Translations under genes and position numbers: made by a program
NCBI GenBank assembly: GCA_009731375.1
Contig: BJOX01000315.1
Coordinates: forward strand, 42,309 to 106,308
Length of the DNA: 64,000 bases
From: Paulinella micropora
Taxonomy: Eukaryota; Cercozoa; Imbricatea; Euglyphida
Direction: 5' to 3'
Shown here: positions 24,291-33,706 of the stretch, in pieces
Layout of the letters: each line of letters opens with the position of its first letter
Position numbering within the stretch: the first letter of the stretch is position 1
The notes under the pieces: model-generated
Told to the model about the DNA's origin: nothing
Databases searched by the model: none
Seen by the model: the letters and a program-made list of their open reading frames with translations, nothing else

Positions 24291-25571
24291 ATGGTAATCC
24301 CATACGTATCTGGTGGTAGCGCCAGTGTGCGGAACCCTCATGATATTATGAATATATTCATATTGGAGCTGACCGTCCGCTCGCCTGGTGACCCGGGTGA
24401 ACAACAAATCATTCATTGTCAGGGCCAGGCCTGCGCACGGGAGATGGAGGTGGCGATTTTCATAACAAGGGCTGCATCTATGCTGAATCCCGGTACTCTG
24501 CACGATGATCGCTTACATAGTATGCATAGTATGTGTATGTATATGCACTGCAGTTACTACAACGACTACGGTCTGGAGATGCGAACAGAAATGCTGTGCG
24601 CGCTTCACGCTTGGGGACCGTGTGACGGAGATAAAGGCATACATACAGCTGTTTTTCTCAACGATCAGATTCAGCAGGGTCGAGGGTTTGACCTTGTTGA
24701 AGACTGGCTGATGTCGGCTGCTGGCGCAGGCTTCGAGAACCATCGATATTATGGGCACGATGCAGACGTAATTGATGCTTGGATCAAGAAGAACCCTGTA
24801 AATCCACGCGACAAACCAGGATGGACCTTTCAAGAGTTGCGGTCTTTTGTTTACTGTCGAGAAACTGATGAGGGTAAAGTATATACGCCTGGAATTGCTT
24901 ACGGAGCCTATACATGTGAAGTTCCTTTTGAAGAACGCATTGTTCTGGACTTGCGCCAGGACAGCGAGGCGGGAGGCAAGAGGTGTGAGCCATGCACACA
25001 GAGTCTCAAGAAGCCTGTTTTTGCGCACAGAAAGGGAGATTCAAAGTGTCCATCCAGAAGGGCACGAACAGGGCAGCCAGCTCTCGCAGTCCATGTTCGT
25101 TCCGGCGCCACTGACGACATGGATTACGAGGAGAAACAGGCTTTCTTCAACTCCCTAGCTGCAAAACGAAGTCAAAAGAAGAAGACTGAGAAAGGGATGT
25201 TTCATCGCATGCGGAAGGATGACTGCAAGAAGCTTTTAGAGCAGTTGGGTCTGCCAACGGATGGTAAGGTGGAGGAGCTGCGTGCAAGGCTGAATGCAGC
25301 CATGCCGGACGGAAGTGGTACTAGCAACAAGCCGCGCCAGGGCAAATCTGCTAAAAGGAAGAAAACGCAGAAAAAAGCAGTTGCTAGCAAGAAAGCATCC
25401 GCACGATCAGCCAGGGCAAATAGTGCTGCTGCTCCAGCAGCGTCGCGGCGAAAACGCAAATCAGCGCGGTCAGTCAATTATGAGGAGTCAGAAGAATCCG
25501 CAATGGAAAATTCAGACGATTCAGACTGGAACGAGCATGATAACGACAGACGGTTCAGATGCGGCAAGTGA
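24291..25571 (+). CDS. SAP-domain protein, probably nuclear
   Basis: 426 codons. Residues about 307-338 (MRKDDCKKLLEQLGLPTDGK then VEELRARLNAAM) are a SAP motif, a helix-extended-helix that binds AT-rich DNA or chromatin. It is followed by about 60 residues of Lys/Ala/Ser-rich disordered sequence and an acidic tail. The N-terminal 290 residues include Cys pairs (CHCQ-like CQGQAC, CEPCTQ) and YYGHDADVIDAWIKKNPVNP but match no family I know. A CTCAG acceptor directly precedes the ATG, so the true start may lie upstream. The tail frame ends in DNDRRFRCGK, while a shifted frame continues into a zinc finger. Confidence 0.55.
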   Translation: MVIPYVSGGSASVRNPHDIMNIFILELTVRSPGDPGEQQIIHCQGQACAREMEVAIFITRAASMLNPGTLHDDRLHSMHSMCMYMHCSYYNDYGLEMRTEMLCALHAWGPCDGDKGIHTAVFLNDQIQQGRGFDLVEDWLMSAAGAGFENHRYYGHDADVIDAWIKKNPVNPRDKPGWTFQELRSFVYCRETDEGKVYTPGIAYGAYTCEVPFEERIVLDLRQDSEAGGKRCEPCTQSLKKPVFAHRKGDSKCPSRRARTGQPALAVHVRSGATDDMDYEEKQAFFNSLAAKRSQKKKTEKGMFHRMRKDDCKKLLEQLGLPTDGKVEELRARLNAAMPDGSGTSNKPRQGKSAKRKKTQKKAVASKKASARSARANSAAAPAASRRKRKSARSVNYEESEESAMENSDDSDWNEHDNDRRFRCGK

Positions 25572-25698
25572 CCGAGAAGAATGGACCTGCAATGTCTGTG
25601 CCTATAAGAACTCCAAGCCGCCGCCATGCGAGCTTTGCGATGCAGGTGGGTCCGATACCAGCAGCAGCGATGAACCATTGATTAGCGACGCTGATTAG
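25553..25698 (+). CDS. RanBP2-type zinc finger, shifted-frame C-terminus of the SAP protein
   Basis: The +1 frame gives DGSDAASDREEWTCNVCAYK then NSKPPPCELCDAGG. This is the RanBP2 finger pattern W-x-C-x2-C-x3-N-x6-C-x2-C, with the Trp, Asn and all four Cys in place. Upstream acidic sequence in the other frame (SDDSDWNEHDND) merges smoothly with DGSDAASD, so a single frameshift near 25550 very likely splits one protein. RanBP2 fingers bind ubiquitin, Ran or RNA. Confidence 0.6.
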
Positions 25699-25699
25699 T

Positions 25700-25990
25700 A
25701 AATATCAGTGCATACGTTTTATGTTTCAGATGAAAATTCAATTGTGTTCATTTAGATTGTATTTCCTTAGTGGATGGCGCTGCTGGGCGGATGGATAGCA
25801 TTGCTAGGTAGCTGCCGCGGTAGTGCTAGGTAGCTGCCGGCGTGGTTGAAGACTAAAGCAATAATAATAAAGTTTTTAAGCATAATATTTCTAGTATATA
25901 TTAATTTGATATTAAAAATGTGTTTTGAGTTCAAAACAAACAGTTTTGATAATATGTGCAAAAACTCTTATTCTCTACGACCGGACCAGG
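25700..25990 (+). other. AT-rich 3' end of the element
   Basis: No gene. A direct repeat TGCTAGGTAGCTGCCG occurs at about 25801 and 25826. Confidence 0.6.
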
Positions 25991-26019
25991 ACCGGCCCTT
26001 ATAATATGTAATTGGATCA
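25991..26019 (-). repeat. Right inverted repeat of the 8.9-kb element
   Basis: Reverse complement of 17137-17165 with two substitutions. A second CCGGACC/GGTCCGG motif lies just inside. Confidence 0.75.
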
Positions 26020-26163
26020 ATCCAAGAGCAACAGAAGAAATATAGAGAAATTAATAAGGAAATATTGGATAAATACAAAGGGGAATATCTCAAGCAGATA
26101 GAGAAAGAGAAGCAGAAAGAAACAAACCCTAATATTGAATATTTGAAATCCCTTCAATTTTGA
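26020..26163 (+). CDS. Lys/Glu-rich frame abutting the right inverted repeat
   Basis: Open from the end of the inverted repeat to TGA at 26161-26163. It begins IQEQQKKYREINKEILDKYK and is similar to QKKYREANKDKINKKRREYY left of the element, also at DNA level. It is probably the 3' part of the same interrupted gene. Bases 26164-26354 after it hold no gene. Confidence 0.4.
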   Translation: MQEQQKKYREINKEILDKYKGEYLKQIEKEKQKETNPNIEYLKSLQF

Positions 26164-26354
26164 TCATATCAGCAAAAAAATATCGTTAGCCCTGTAGCGG
26201 ATACACCAATTTCGGTCAAAAAGGATTTTTTTGGCCGATCGTCCAAGGAGAAAAGCAAAAAGTAAAACTCTTTTTTTCCCCTTACTCGTGTGGCTATCGC
26301 CCCCTCCCCCCACGAACTTCGTTCGTTGCCCCCCTCCCCCATTTGTTGTGTTTG

Positions 26355-26777
26355 ATGATCGTTTATGTGTTGCGGACCTGTCCATTCGTGTATTAAATAC
26401 AAGCACAGAACTTGAAAGACGAAAAACACACACAGGAAAACAGAAAAACACACACAGGAAGCATAAAACATACTTTTGTTTTACAAAAATACGGAAAACA
26501 AATCCCACAAAGGCTTATTTAGACAAAATAACTACAAACCATATTTAAACGAAGTTTAATATATATTTTTATGAAATAAAAATATGGCTTGTAGTTATTT
26601 TGTCTAAATAAGCCTTAGTGTGTTTTGTTTTCCGTATTTTTGTAAAACAAAGGTATGTTTTATGCTTCCTGTGTGTGTTTTTCTGTTTTCCTGTGTGTGT
26701 TTTTCGTCTTTCAAAAAGTTTCTGTGCTAAGTTGTATTTAATACACGAATGGACAGGTCCGCAACACATAAATGATC

Positions 26778-26779
<2 letters not shown>
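26355..26779. mobile_element. Foldback element with arms of about 195 bp
   Basis: Left arm 26355-26546 and right arm about 26579-26779 are reverse complements at roughly 90% or better, with a loop of about 32 bp. Both ends read ATGATCRTTTATGTGTTGCG. It has no coding capacity. Possibly a foldback/MITE-type element, or a long hairpin that would give double-stranded RNA if transcribed. It sits between the inverted-repeat element and the LTR retrotransposon. Confidence 0.75.
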
Positions 26780-26809
<30 letters not shown>

Positions 26810-27046
26810 TGTAATGCCCCCAACGATAGCTCGTAAAAAGTCGGTAATACAACCAAACACAGTCCTCAAGAATGAGAATGATGTCTCGTTATATTAGCTC
26901 AGTGAAGCCAAAAAGGAAAACGGCAACAGACCAGGAATAAAATGGCATCAGGTCCAATCCGGACAAATAATACTGAAAAACAAGCTGGTGCACCTGTCAC
27001 CAGGAAAAGGTATTTTTTACCGGCTATCCGGGGGGTGATGCCTACA
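26810..27046 (-). repeat. 3' LTR
   Basis: 237 bp, TGTAATGCCC to GATGCCTACA on the plus strand. It pairs with 37184-37421. Confidence 0.93.
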
Positions 27047-27062
27047 GTACCCCCTCCCGATT
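27047..27062 (-). promoter_or_regulatory. Polypurine tract
   Basis: On the minus strand ATCGGGAGGGGGTAC lies immediately before the 3' LTR, where plus-strand DNA synthesis primes in this class. Confidence 0.75.
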
Positions 27063-27889
27063 TTATGACGGAAATAGCATTTTCGTCATACACCTTCTGA
27101 TTTCTTTCTGCAAATAGTATGCGCTATGGAGTCATGCCACACAGCGCATCGACCCACGGATAGACGCTAAAAGACGATAAATATATCCTCATACGGCACG
27201 TCAAAGCGGATTCTCTAGCCTTTCTTGTAAATTTTGAACTCCTTCCCCTCAATTTTTTTTTTTTTTTTTTTTTTTTCGGCAGTATGTCAAGAACAAACGT
27301 ACAATTTAAAAAAAAAATACAAGCAACGTGGTGCTGTAGTACGATTCCCCCTTTGATCTCCTTCTTCTTCTTATCATTATCATTATTATTATTATTATTC
27401 ACAGGGAGATCGTAAGTACATTGTCTTTTTTAATGACATACCCTTGTATAAGGCGGATATCCTATGATATAGTATTAGGGGGCCAGTCCTAATAGCTATA
27501 TCCGAAGTCGAGGTGTATGTACCCGACCCTGCGATATACCGACACAAGTAGAGATTGACCGTGCTCAGGTACGACAGTATATAATCTATCGTAAAAAATA
27601 ATTTAATGAAAGTTTCAGAGAACATTTCATTTTCGAGAACATCATCCCAGGACTTGGAAAGGGTCATACCCGGGAACACCATCGCTCAATACACTAGCGA
27701 TCCCCGTATACGGTGTAGTATTATCGTCGATCGACCTTTCGCACTCGTATGTTGCGATCGAATGCCAAGTTATATCACTGAGTCTTTTTAATATTCATAT
27801 TGATAACTGATGATGCATGATCAAATCATGATACGCCGTGGGCAATCAATCAGTTTATTTGAGACGCATAAAGAAAAATAGTTTCTTTG
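27063..27889 (-). other. Untranslated region between pol and 3' LTR
   Basis: About 830 bp without a convincing gene. It contains a T run of about 27 at 27249-27275 and a short hairpin TATGACGGAAAT/ATTTTCGTCATA beside the polypurine tract. Confidence 0.7.
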
Positions 27890-30800
27890 TCACTGCCTTC
27901 GTCGTCTGGCGCGGATTTCTTTGCCTGGTGGAGGACCACCAACAAAAGTCAGATCGAACTTTGACTGTTCGAGAATGTCCCAGATCTTATTAGGGATTCC
28001 GCCCAACGATAATTCAAAAGGGACATCAAGCACTCCTCTTGGCAGTGTCTGAATGGTCCACGCAGTGTAATCCTTGTCTCTGGGAGTAATTGTATCATCC
28101 CATGTCTCGAGACTTTTTGCGTCTTTATATACTGGCAGATAATGTCTTGCCTTTGGATCCTCAACCGGGTCCATACTTCTCCAGAACTGGAGTATCGGTT
28201 GTACTATCTTTGCGGCTGATGATATTTTGAGTGTCCGTGTGACACGCATCTGTCGTGGGACCGCCACGACCCGCATCAAGTATAAGTCTGAGAGAGTGTC
28301 ATCAGCGACATGTTGTTCCGCTGGTCTCATCAGATAGAAAACATTTTTCACCCATGCGATGGTTGCTATCGCATCGCCTTCCTTCCATCGCTCATGGACA
28401 ATCTCAACGTTGCCCGCGTTTGGGTCAGTGTCCGTCCCCTCCTCCTCCTGGTGGACGTCCTTTGATCTCATCGACCTCATCGCCTTCCTCGGTTGGTCGT
28501 TGATAAGATCATTCCGCGCTCTCCTTAGCTGCGCCTCTGTGATCTTCTCCTTCTTTCCGCTATGCTCTCGCGGAGACTTGGACTGAGTCCCCACCGCGCT
28601 TATGCGGTCAGTCTTCTCCTTGCTGTCCACCTCACTCTCCTCCTTCTCAGCTATCGGTGCCCGATAAGCATCGTCTTGGTCTATGCCAGCCTCCTTGTGG
28701 ATGGGCGGCACCTCTTTGAAATCATCCTTCATCCGTTTTAACGCCTCCTCAACGGATTCATCTTCCAGTAAGAAGGGATCATACTTATTCAGCCTTCTTA
28801 CATTCACAATTTGCACTTTCCCTCTACCCCTGATCTTGTAGTTCAGAGGTCCCGTCTGTTCCATAATCTGATAAGGTCCTTTCCAGTGAGTGAACAGCTT
28901 AGAGCTGACTCCCTTCGGGACTTGAGGATGGTACAATAGTACAATATCCCCGACCTGGAACTTGATCTGATCCAAGTGCGCTTGTCGCACCCCTTCAGCA
29001 TCAGTCTTTCGGCGCTCCGTCTCTCTATGCGCCCTGACTATTTGTTCCGCCTCCATCTTCACTCTAAGTCTCATCCCAAACAACTCATCCGCATCCGCCC
29101 AAGTGTCTTTTGGGTGAAGGAGCGAAGTCGGGATATCAGGCTCACGCCCATATACTAACTGATATGGCGAGATTGAGCTCTTCGAGCCTCCTAACGCCGT
29201 AGAGGGTAGACAGTTCATTGCAAACGCAAATGATGGTGCTGCCTCGACCCATGCTCTTTGATTCTCCTTCTTCGTGCAATACATCTTTAGCGAGGCTTTG
29301 AGGGGTCTGTGTACCCGCTCGATTTTCCCATTTGCTCGCGGGTTATAGGCAGTAACATATTGCCATTTCATCCCGTAATACTTAGATAGTTTGTCGATGA
29401 CCTCGTTATTAAAGTCCGAGCCTCGATCAGAACATATCTTTCTTGGTACTCCGATCTGTGAGATGATCCTATCGATCAGCGCCTCGGCCGTCGTCTTGCC
29501 GGTAACGTCTTTGACAGGGATGATCCACACATAGTTGGTGGCTCTGTCAATAGCCGTAAGGAGGTATTTGTAACCATCCTTCGATTCTGGGAAAGGTCCC
29601 ACATGATCAATGTGTATAAACTCAAACATCCCCGCATGAAGAGGAAATTCGCCAATCAGGCCGAAATTTGCCTTCAGTGGTGTTTTGTTTATCTTGCACG
29701 GGATGCATGCATCCACCGCCTGATCTATCTCCTCCTTCATCTTCTTCCACCAGAATCGCCTCGCTACGAACATATGAGTTCGTTGTCGACCCGGATGCGC
29801 CAAAAGTGGGCAATTGTGGGCTGCGACAAATATAAATCGTCTCAGACTCTCCGGTACCCAAAGGGTCCATTTGTCCGGCTGTGACGCATAGCGACCGTGA
29901 AGGCCCTTGTACCACAGTAGACCATCTCTCCATCCCATCTCCTTCATCTGATCTTTGATCGCTTTCGTCATCCGTAGCTCATCCGGGTTCTGATATAACT
30001 GTATCAGTTCTTTAAACTCCGGATCTTGAGCCTGTTGTTGCCTCCATGCGGTAGGCGAGGCTATATGGATAGTACCATCTTCTAGCCGTACCCCGATTCT
30101 TTCCGGGTCATCGTCTAGGTCACTTCTCCGCTCTTGAGGAGGCTCCGCATAAACTTCCTGCGTCTCCTCTTCCTCTCTTATGTTCGCCTTCGCATTCTCA
30201 TATACCTCATAGGACCACTCAGCGTCCTCCTGGGTATGTAGCTCACAACATATCCCGTGATCCGGGCCTTGTGGACTGTACCGTAGACCTGTGCGGTCAT
30301 ATCGGACTCCACTCGCCATCTCCATCGCCTCAATGTGGCTGACCTCATACACCTTGTCAGTGGACAAGTCTTCCATCTCCACCGTGGACACCAACGCCGA
30401 TACTTCTGAGTTAAACTCTAGCCTAGAGAGGCTATCAGCGACCACATTTCGCTTTCCCGGTAGATGGACCATTGTAAAATCGAAACAAGACAAGAACGCT
30501 TGCCACCGCGCCAGCCGTCCCGTCTGTTCATGATTCATCAACCATAACAGGTTATGATGATCAGTTCTGACAGTAAATTGAGGTCCTCCCCACAAATACT
30601 CTCTGAGCCTCTTGAGGGCCCATACTACCGCCAACGCCTCTCTTTGCCTTGTGCAATAGTTTCTCTCCGCCGCACACAACTTCCTACTAATAAACATGAT
30701 TGGGCGTAATTTCTTCTCCTCATCCTCTTGTTGTAATACAGCCCCAATCGCAAACTTAGATGCGTCTGTATCGACTACGAATTGTTTCGTAAAGTCGGGC

Positions 30801-33670
30801 ATCGTTAACACCAGTCCTCCGTCTTTCGGGTCTTTGTAAATGAGATCTTTGAGCGCATGAAACGCTTGCAAAGCCTCTTCGTCCCACTTCTCAAAGTCTC
30901 CAAAATCTATCATTTTCTCCACTTTAGCCCGTGTTGCACCCCAATCGGGTATAAACTGGCTATAGTATTGCGCCATCGCAAGGAATGAGTGCAATTCAGT
31001 GCGGTTCTTCGGTATCGGTCGATTCATAATCTCCTCCCTCTTCTCTTTGGATATCGAGACTCGATTATGGGAGATCTCGTACCCTAAGTATGTCACACTC
31101 GTCTTGGCAAGTTGACACTTCTTTAGATTGCACTTCAGGCCAAAAGCTCCGATGCGCCTGAATATATCGGACAAATGATCGATATGCTCCTCCATTGTGT
31201 TAGAGTATACGATAATGTCATCGATATAGCAAAATGCATATTCTCCCGCCTTCTGTCCCCGCCTTCTCATAAAGCCACCGTCAGACAAATCATCGTACTG
31301 ACTGCTCAACATCTTCTGCATCGCCTTCTGGAAAAGTCCTGGGGCTTGCTTGAGGCCCATCGGAAGCACTTTCCATTGGTATATTTCCATACCCACCACA
31401 AACGCCGTCAGCCATCTGGACTTTTCCTCCAGTGGTATCTGCCAGAAGCCATTCTTAAGGTCAATGACCGAATAGAATTTTGCATTCCGCAGTACTCTCC
31501 TTCCTTCTTCTAATGTCGGGAGAGGATTTCTCTCTTCCTCCAGCACCTTGTTAACACGAGCATAGTTAACTGTCAGGCGCCATTCTCCTCCTGGCTTCGG
31601 CACTATTCTCGGTTGTGAGACTATTGAGGATGTTGATCTCTCAATAAAGTCCTCATTGAGCAGCTGTCTTGCTAGCTCCTCCGCTATCTTCGCCTCATGT
31701 ATACTCAAATTCGCCCTTCGTGGTGCCGGTGACGGCTCCGCACCCGGTATTTTGTAAATAACCGCAGTGAAATCTTCAGGCTTGACACCACCTGCATGTG
31801 GAGGGTCAAAAATTTCCTTGTTCGCCTCTAATTTGGCTTTTAAAAGCTCCTTCTCCTTCTCCGTGCCTACTCCTTCTTCCAATATTTTCCGCGCCGCCTC
31901 TTGAAAATCTTCATCAGACATCTGCTTATGCTGCTTGAGGGGTTCTCTGTCCTCCTCCAAGCCTAAGTCCTCTTCCGAGACATCATCTAGGCCCGTCTTT
32001 TCATACGTGACCGTGTCCGGCTCATCATCTTTACCGAGCTCCACCAGCATGTCAATGAGTCTCGCGTATTGCAAAGGAGCTTTACGGGTGTAAAAACCAT
32101 CAAAGCATGTGAATGCTTGCGGTATCAATTTCAACTTGTCGAGGTCTCTGAGCTTCCGCTTGTATGCACTGCTCTGCTCACGAGTTCCCATACGACAAGC
32201 CACCACTAGCTGTTGCTTGCGAGAGGGTACCGGTATAGGATGATCAATAAGCCGGTCCCTTATTTCCTGCGCCCATATCGCCTTCTCATTATATGGCAGG
32301 ATAATAGTATACGGCTTATTATTTTCGAATAAAGTCCGTAAGCATTTCTTCACTTCAGACAGTGAACGCGGCCACGTGGGCTCGTCACCCCAGAAATCAG
32401 TAATAAAACTTTTAATAGTTTCTGGTGGAGTATCCGGGATTCGCCCCGTTCTCCTTGGTACAAACGCCTCCCTTTTTTCTTCTCCTACTTTCGCATGGAA
32501 ACAGTATCCGTTAGTAATATGGACATCTGTTCCTACTCCTTCCGCGAATCTCGCCAACGACGGGCTTCTTTGTGCGACACATATAATCTCCTCCTTTCGC
32601 TTCTCGATTAAGTCATCAATAGACTTTTTGTCCCAATGGCATGTCGGAACTGTGACAGTGCACACTTGGGATTCCCAATTGTCGGTCCAGGACAGTTCAT
32701 CCGGTCTTACGACATGGGGGTGAACGTACACCTCAAGTGCCTCATGTGCGATGGCCATCTTTTTGTGATCCGTCGCTAGACTCAGCTCATAAGCCTCATA
32801 AGAGTCAGTAGCGTTGAAGGGATCAATATCGTTCTCTTCTCCTCTTTTTACTCCATATATCACTCGCCGTGCGGCGCAATCAATCACAGCCCCCATCGTA
32901 GCCAATTGGTCATACGATAGTAATATTGACCCGTGGTAACCGGGGACGACATAGAGGTCCATACGGTATACTCGTGCGGATTTCAATTTAAAGGTCAGTG
33001 TGATGATTCCCGTGATATCCGTCCGGCTGCTCACTCCTTTGAGAGTGCCCGTTGACTTTTTCATATTTCCGTCCACCCAGTCCCGGTATCGATTAAAAAA
33101 CTTCCTGCCGACAATATTAATATTCGCCATCGTATCATTACCAACTTTTAATATTGTCTTCAATGTTTCACAATAAAGTTCCGTATAACACAGAGCATCG
33201 GGCCTATGTATATTGGCTGCGAGAACAAGACCTTTACGTTCCAAATTTTGGAGTCTTGTCTCTAAGTTTTTCAACTCCTCCTTCTTCTCCTCCTGCTTCA
33301 CCTCATTAACATTTTTATTATTCTGCGGTACTGGTGCGTTTACTATTTGAGCGACATTGTCTTGTGGTACTTGAGTACACACATTGTCTTTTTGCTCGCC
33401 ACCCGCCGCGACCGTAGACATTGAGTCTGTTCGTGGTTGTTTGCTTGGCCGAGGCGATACGTCTGCCATTGGCCTCCTCGCCTCCATCGCAAGTCTCGCC
33501 TTCCTATTTGCATCAGTTATCATTGGTAACCGTGCTGTATGAACGGGTATGAGACTACCTTGGGGCTGCAGTCTCTGTGTACCCACATCTTTGTTTTCAC
33601 ATAGAGGAAGCGTTGGCCCAGTCTGCACAACAGCATTAGAAAGCACTGTGACTTTAGGGTTAAACTTCAC
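27890..33670 (-). CDS. pol: Retrotransposon Pol polyprotein
   Basis: 1,926 codons counted from a GTG. The frame is open back to the gag stop, so translation probably enters by UGA read-through. From the N-terminus: a retropepsin-like domain at about 165-270, whose active-site triad reads DTM where DTG is expected, followed by a MGAVIDCAARRV strand; reverse transcriptase at about 640-900 with YIDD at about 816; RNase H from about 965 (DTDAS, then TDHHNL); integrase with an HxnH...CIPC zinc site ending near 1323; a DD35E core with Asp at about 1356 and 1414 and Glu near 1450 (GKIERVHR); a GPY module (HWKGPYQI) near 1610; and about 280 extra C-terminal residues of unknown role. No chromodomain is evident. 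It ends with TGA at 27892-27890. Confidence 0.93.
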   Translation of the reverse strand: MKFNPKVTVLSNAVVQTGPTLPLCENKDVGTQRLQPQGSLIPVHTARLPMITDANRKARLAMEARRPMADVSPRPSKQPRTDSMSTVAAGGEQKDNVCTQVPQDNVAQIVNAPVPQNNKNVNEVKQEEKKEELKNLETRLQNLERKGLVLAANIHRPDALCYTELYCETLKTILKVGNDTMANINIVGRKFFNRYRDWVDGNMKKSTGTLKGVSSRTDITGIITLTFKLKSARVYRMDLYVVPGYHGSILLSYDQLATMGAVIDCAARRVIYGVKRGEENDIDPFNATDSYEAYELSLATDHKKMAIAHEALEVYVHPHVVRPDELSWTDNWESQVCTVTVPTCHWDKKSIDDLIEKRKEEIICVAQRSPSLARFAEGVGTDVHITNGYCFHAKVGEEKREAFVPRRTGRIPDTPPETIKSFITDFWGDEPTWPRSLSEVKKCLRTLFENNKPYTIILPYNEKAIWAQEIRDRLIDHPIPVPSRKQQLVVACRMGTREQSSAYKRKLRDLDKLKLIPQAFTCFDGFYTRKAPLQYARLIDMLVELGKDDEPDTVTYEKTGLDDVSEEDLGLEEDREPLKQHKQMSDEDFQEAARKILEEGVGTEKEKELLKAKLEANKEIFDPPHAGGVKPEDFTAVIYKIPGAEPSPAPRRANLSIHEAKIAEELARQLLNEDFIERSTSSIVSQPRIVPKPGGEWRLTVNYARVNKVLEEERNPLPTLEEGRRVLRNAKFYSVIDLKNGFWQIPLEEKSRWLTAFVVGMEIYQWKVLPMGLKQAPGLFQKAMQKMLSSQYDDLSDGGFMRRRGQKAGEYAFCYIDDIIVYSNTMEEHIDHLSDIFRRIGAFGLKCNLKKCQLAKTSVTYLGYEISHNRVSISKEKREEIMNRPIPKNRTELHSFLAMAQYYSQFIPDWGATRAKVEKMIDFGDFEKWDEEALQAFHALKDLIYKDPKDGGLVLTMPDFTKQFVVDTDASKFAIGAVLQQEDEEKKLRPIMFISRKLCAAERNYCTRQREALAVVWALKRLREYLWGGPQFTVRTDHHNLLWLMNHEQTGRLARWQAFLSCFDFTMVHLPGKRNVVADSLSRLEFNSEVSALVSTVEMEDLSTDKVYEVSHIEAMEMASGVRYDRTGLRYSPQGPDHGICCELHTQEDAEWSYEVYENAKANIREEEETQEVYAEPPQERRSDLDDDPERIGVRLEDGTIHIASPTAWRQQQAQDPEFKELIQLYQNPDELRMTKAIKDQMKEMGWRDGLLWYKGLHGRYASQPDKWTLWVPESLRRFIFVAAHNCPLLAHPGRQRTHMFVARRFWWKKMKEEIDQAVDACIPCKINKTPLKANFGLIGEFPLHAGMFEFIHIDHVGPFPESKDGYKYLLTAIDRATNYVWIIPVKDVTGKTTAEALIDRIISQIGVPRKICSDRGSDFNNEVIDKLSKYYGMKWQYVTAYNPRANGKIERVHRPLKASLKMYCTKKENQRAWVEAAPSFAFAMNCLPSTALGGSKSSISPYQLVYGREPDIPTSLLHPKDTWADADELFGMRLRVKMEAEQIVRAHRETERRKTDAEGVRQAHLDQIKFQVGDIVLLYHPQVPKGVSSKLFTHWKGPYQIMEQTGPLNYKIRGRGKVQIVNVRRLNKYDPFLLEDESVEEALKRMKDDFKEVPPIHKEAGIDQDDAYRAPIAEKEESEVDSKEKTDRISAVGTQSKSPREHSGKKEKITEAQLRRARNDLINDQPRKAMRSMRSKDVHQEEEGTDTDPNAGNVEIVHERWKEGDAIATIAWVKNVFYLMRPAEQHVADDTLSDLYLMRVVAVPRQMRVTRTLKISSAAKIVQPILQFWRSMDPVEDPKARHYLPVYKDAKSLETWDDTITPRDKDYTAWTIQTLPRGVLDVPFELSLGGIPNKIWDILEQSKFDLTFVGGPPPGKEIRARRRRQ

Positions 33671-33706
33671 AGTCTTCTCCTTCCTCTCTTCTTCCCCCTC
33701 CAGTCA
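33671..33706 (-). promoter_or_regulatory. In-frame UGA and linker joining gag to pol
   Basis: gag ends GAA-TGA-CTG. TGA is at 33706-33704 and eleven sense codons, rich in Glu and Lys, follow before the GTG counted as the start of pol. gag and pol are in the same frame, since 36397 minus 33670 is divisible by three. UGA followed by C is a leaky stop context in many eukaryotes. It fits a read-through signal, or a chance nonsense change in this copy. Confidence 0.6.

Larger units (their letters stand above)
17137..26019. mobile_element. 8.9-kb element bounded by 29-bp inverted repeats
   Basis: The left arm 17137-17165 reads TGATCCAGTTACATATTGTA then AGGGCCGGT. The right arm 25991-26019 is its reverse complement with two substitutions. 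Between them are a minus-strand multi-exon SET-domain gene, a minus-strand 146-codon gene, a plus-strand broken multi-frame gene, and a plus-strand SAP/RanBP2-finger gene. A 1.7-kb AAGC array sits in the middle. No target-site duplication is obvious, and no transposase or integrase fold is recognised in the visible proteins. Frameshifts and an internal stop suggest decay. It could be a DNA transposon, an integrated virus-like element or a coincidental inverted repeat. The matching Lys/Arg-rich frames outside both arms favour insertion. Confidence 0.5.

Noticed and set aside
17137-26019. Assigning the 8.9-kb element to Maverick/Polinton or KDZ transposons
   Set aside because: SAP domains occur in some such elements, but I see no polymerase B, integrase, capsid or KDZ core motif. 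Naming a class would be a guess.
33670-33670. Independent initiation of pol at GTG
   Set aside because: The frame is open back to the gag UGA, and non-AUG initiation has no support here. Read-through is the simpler reading.
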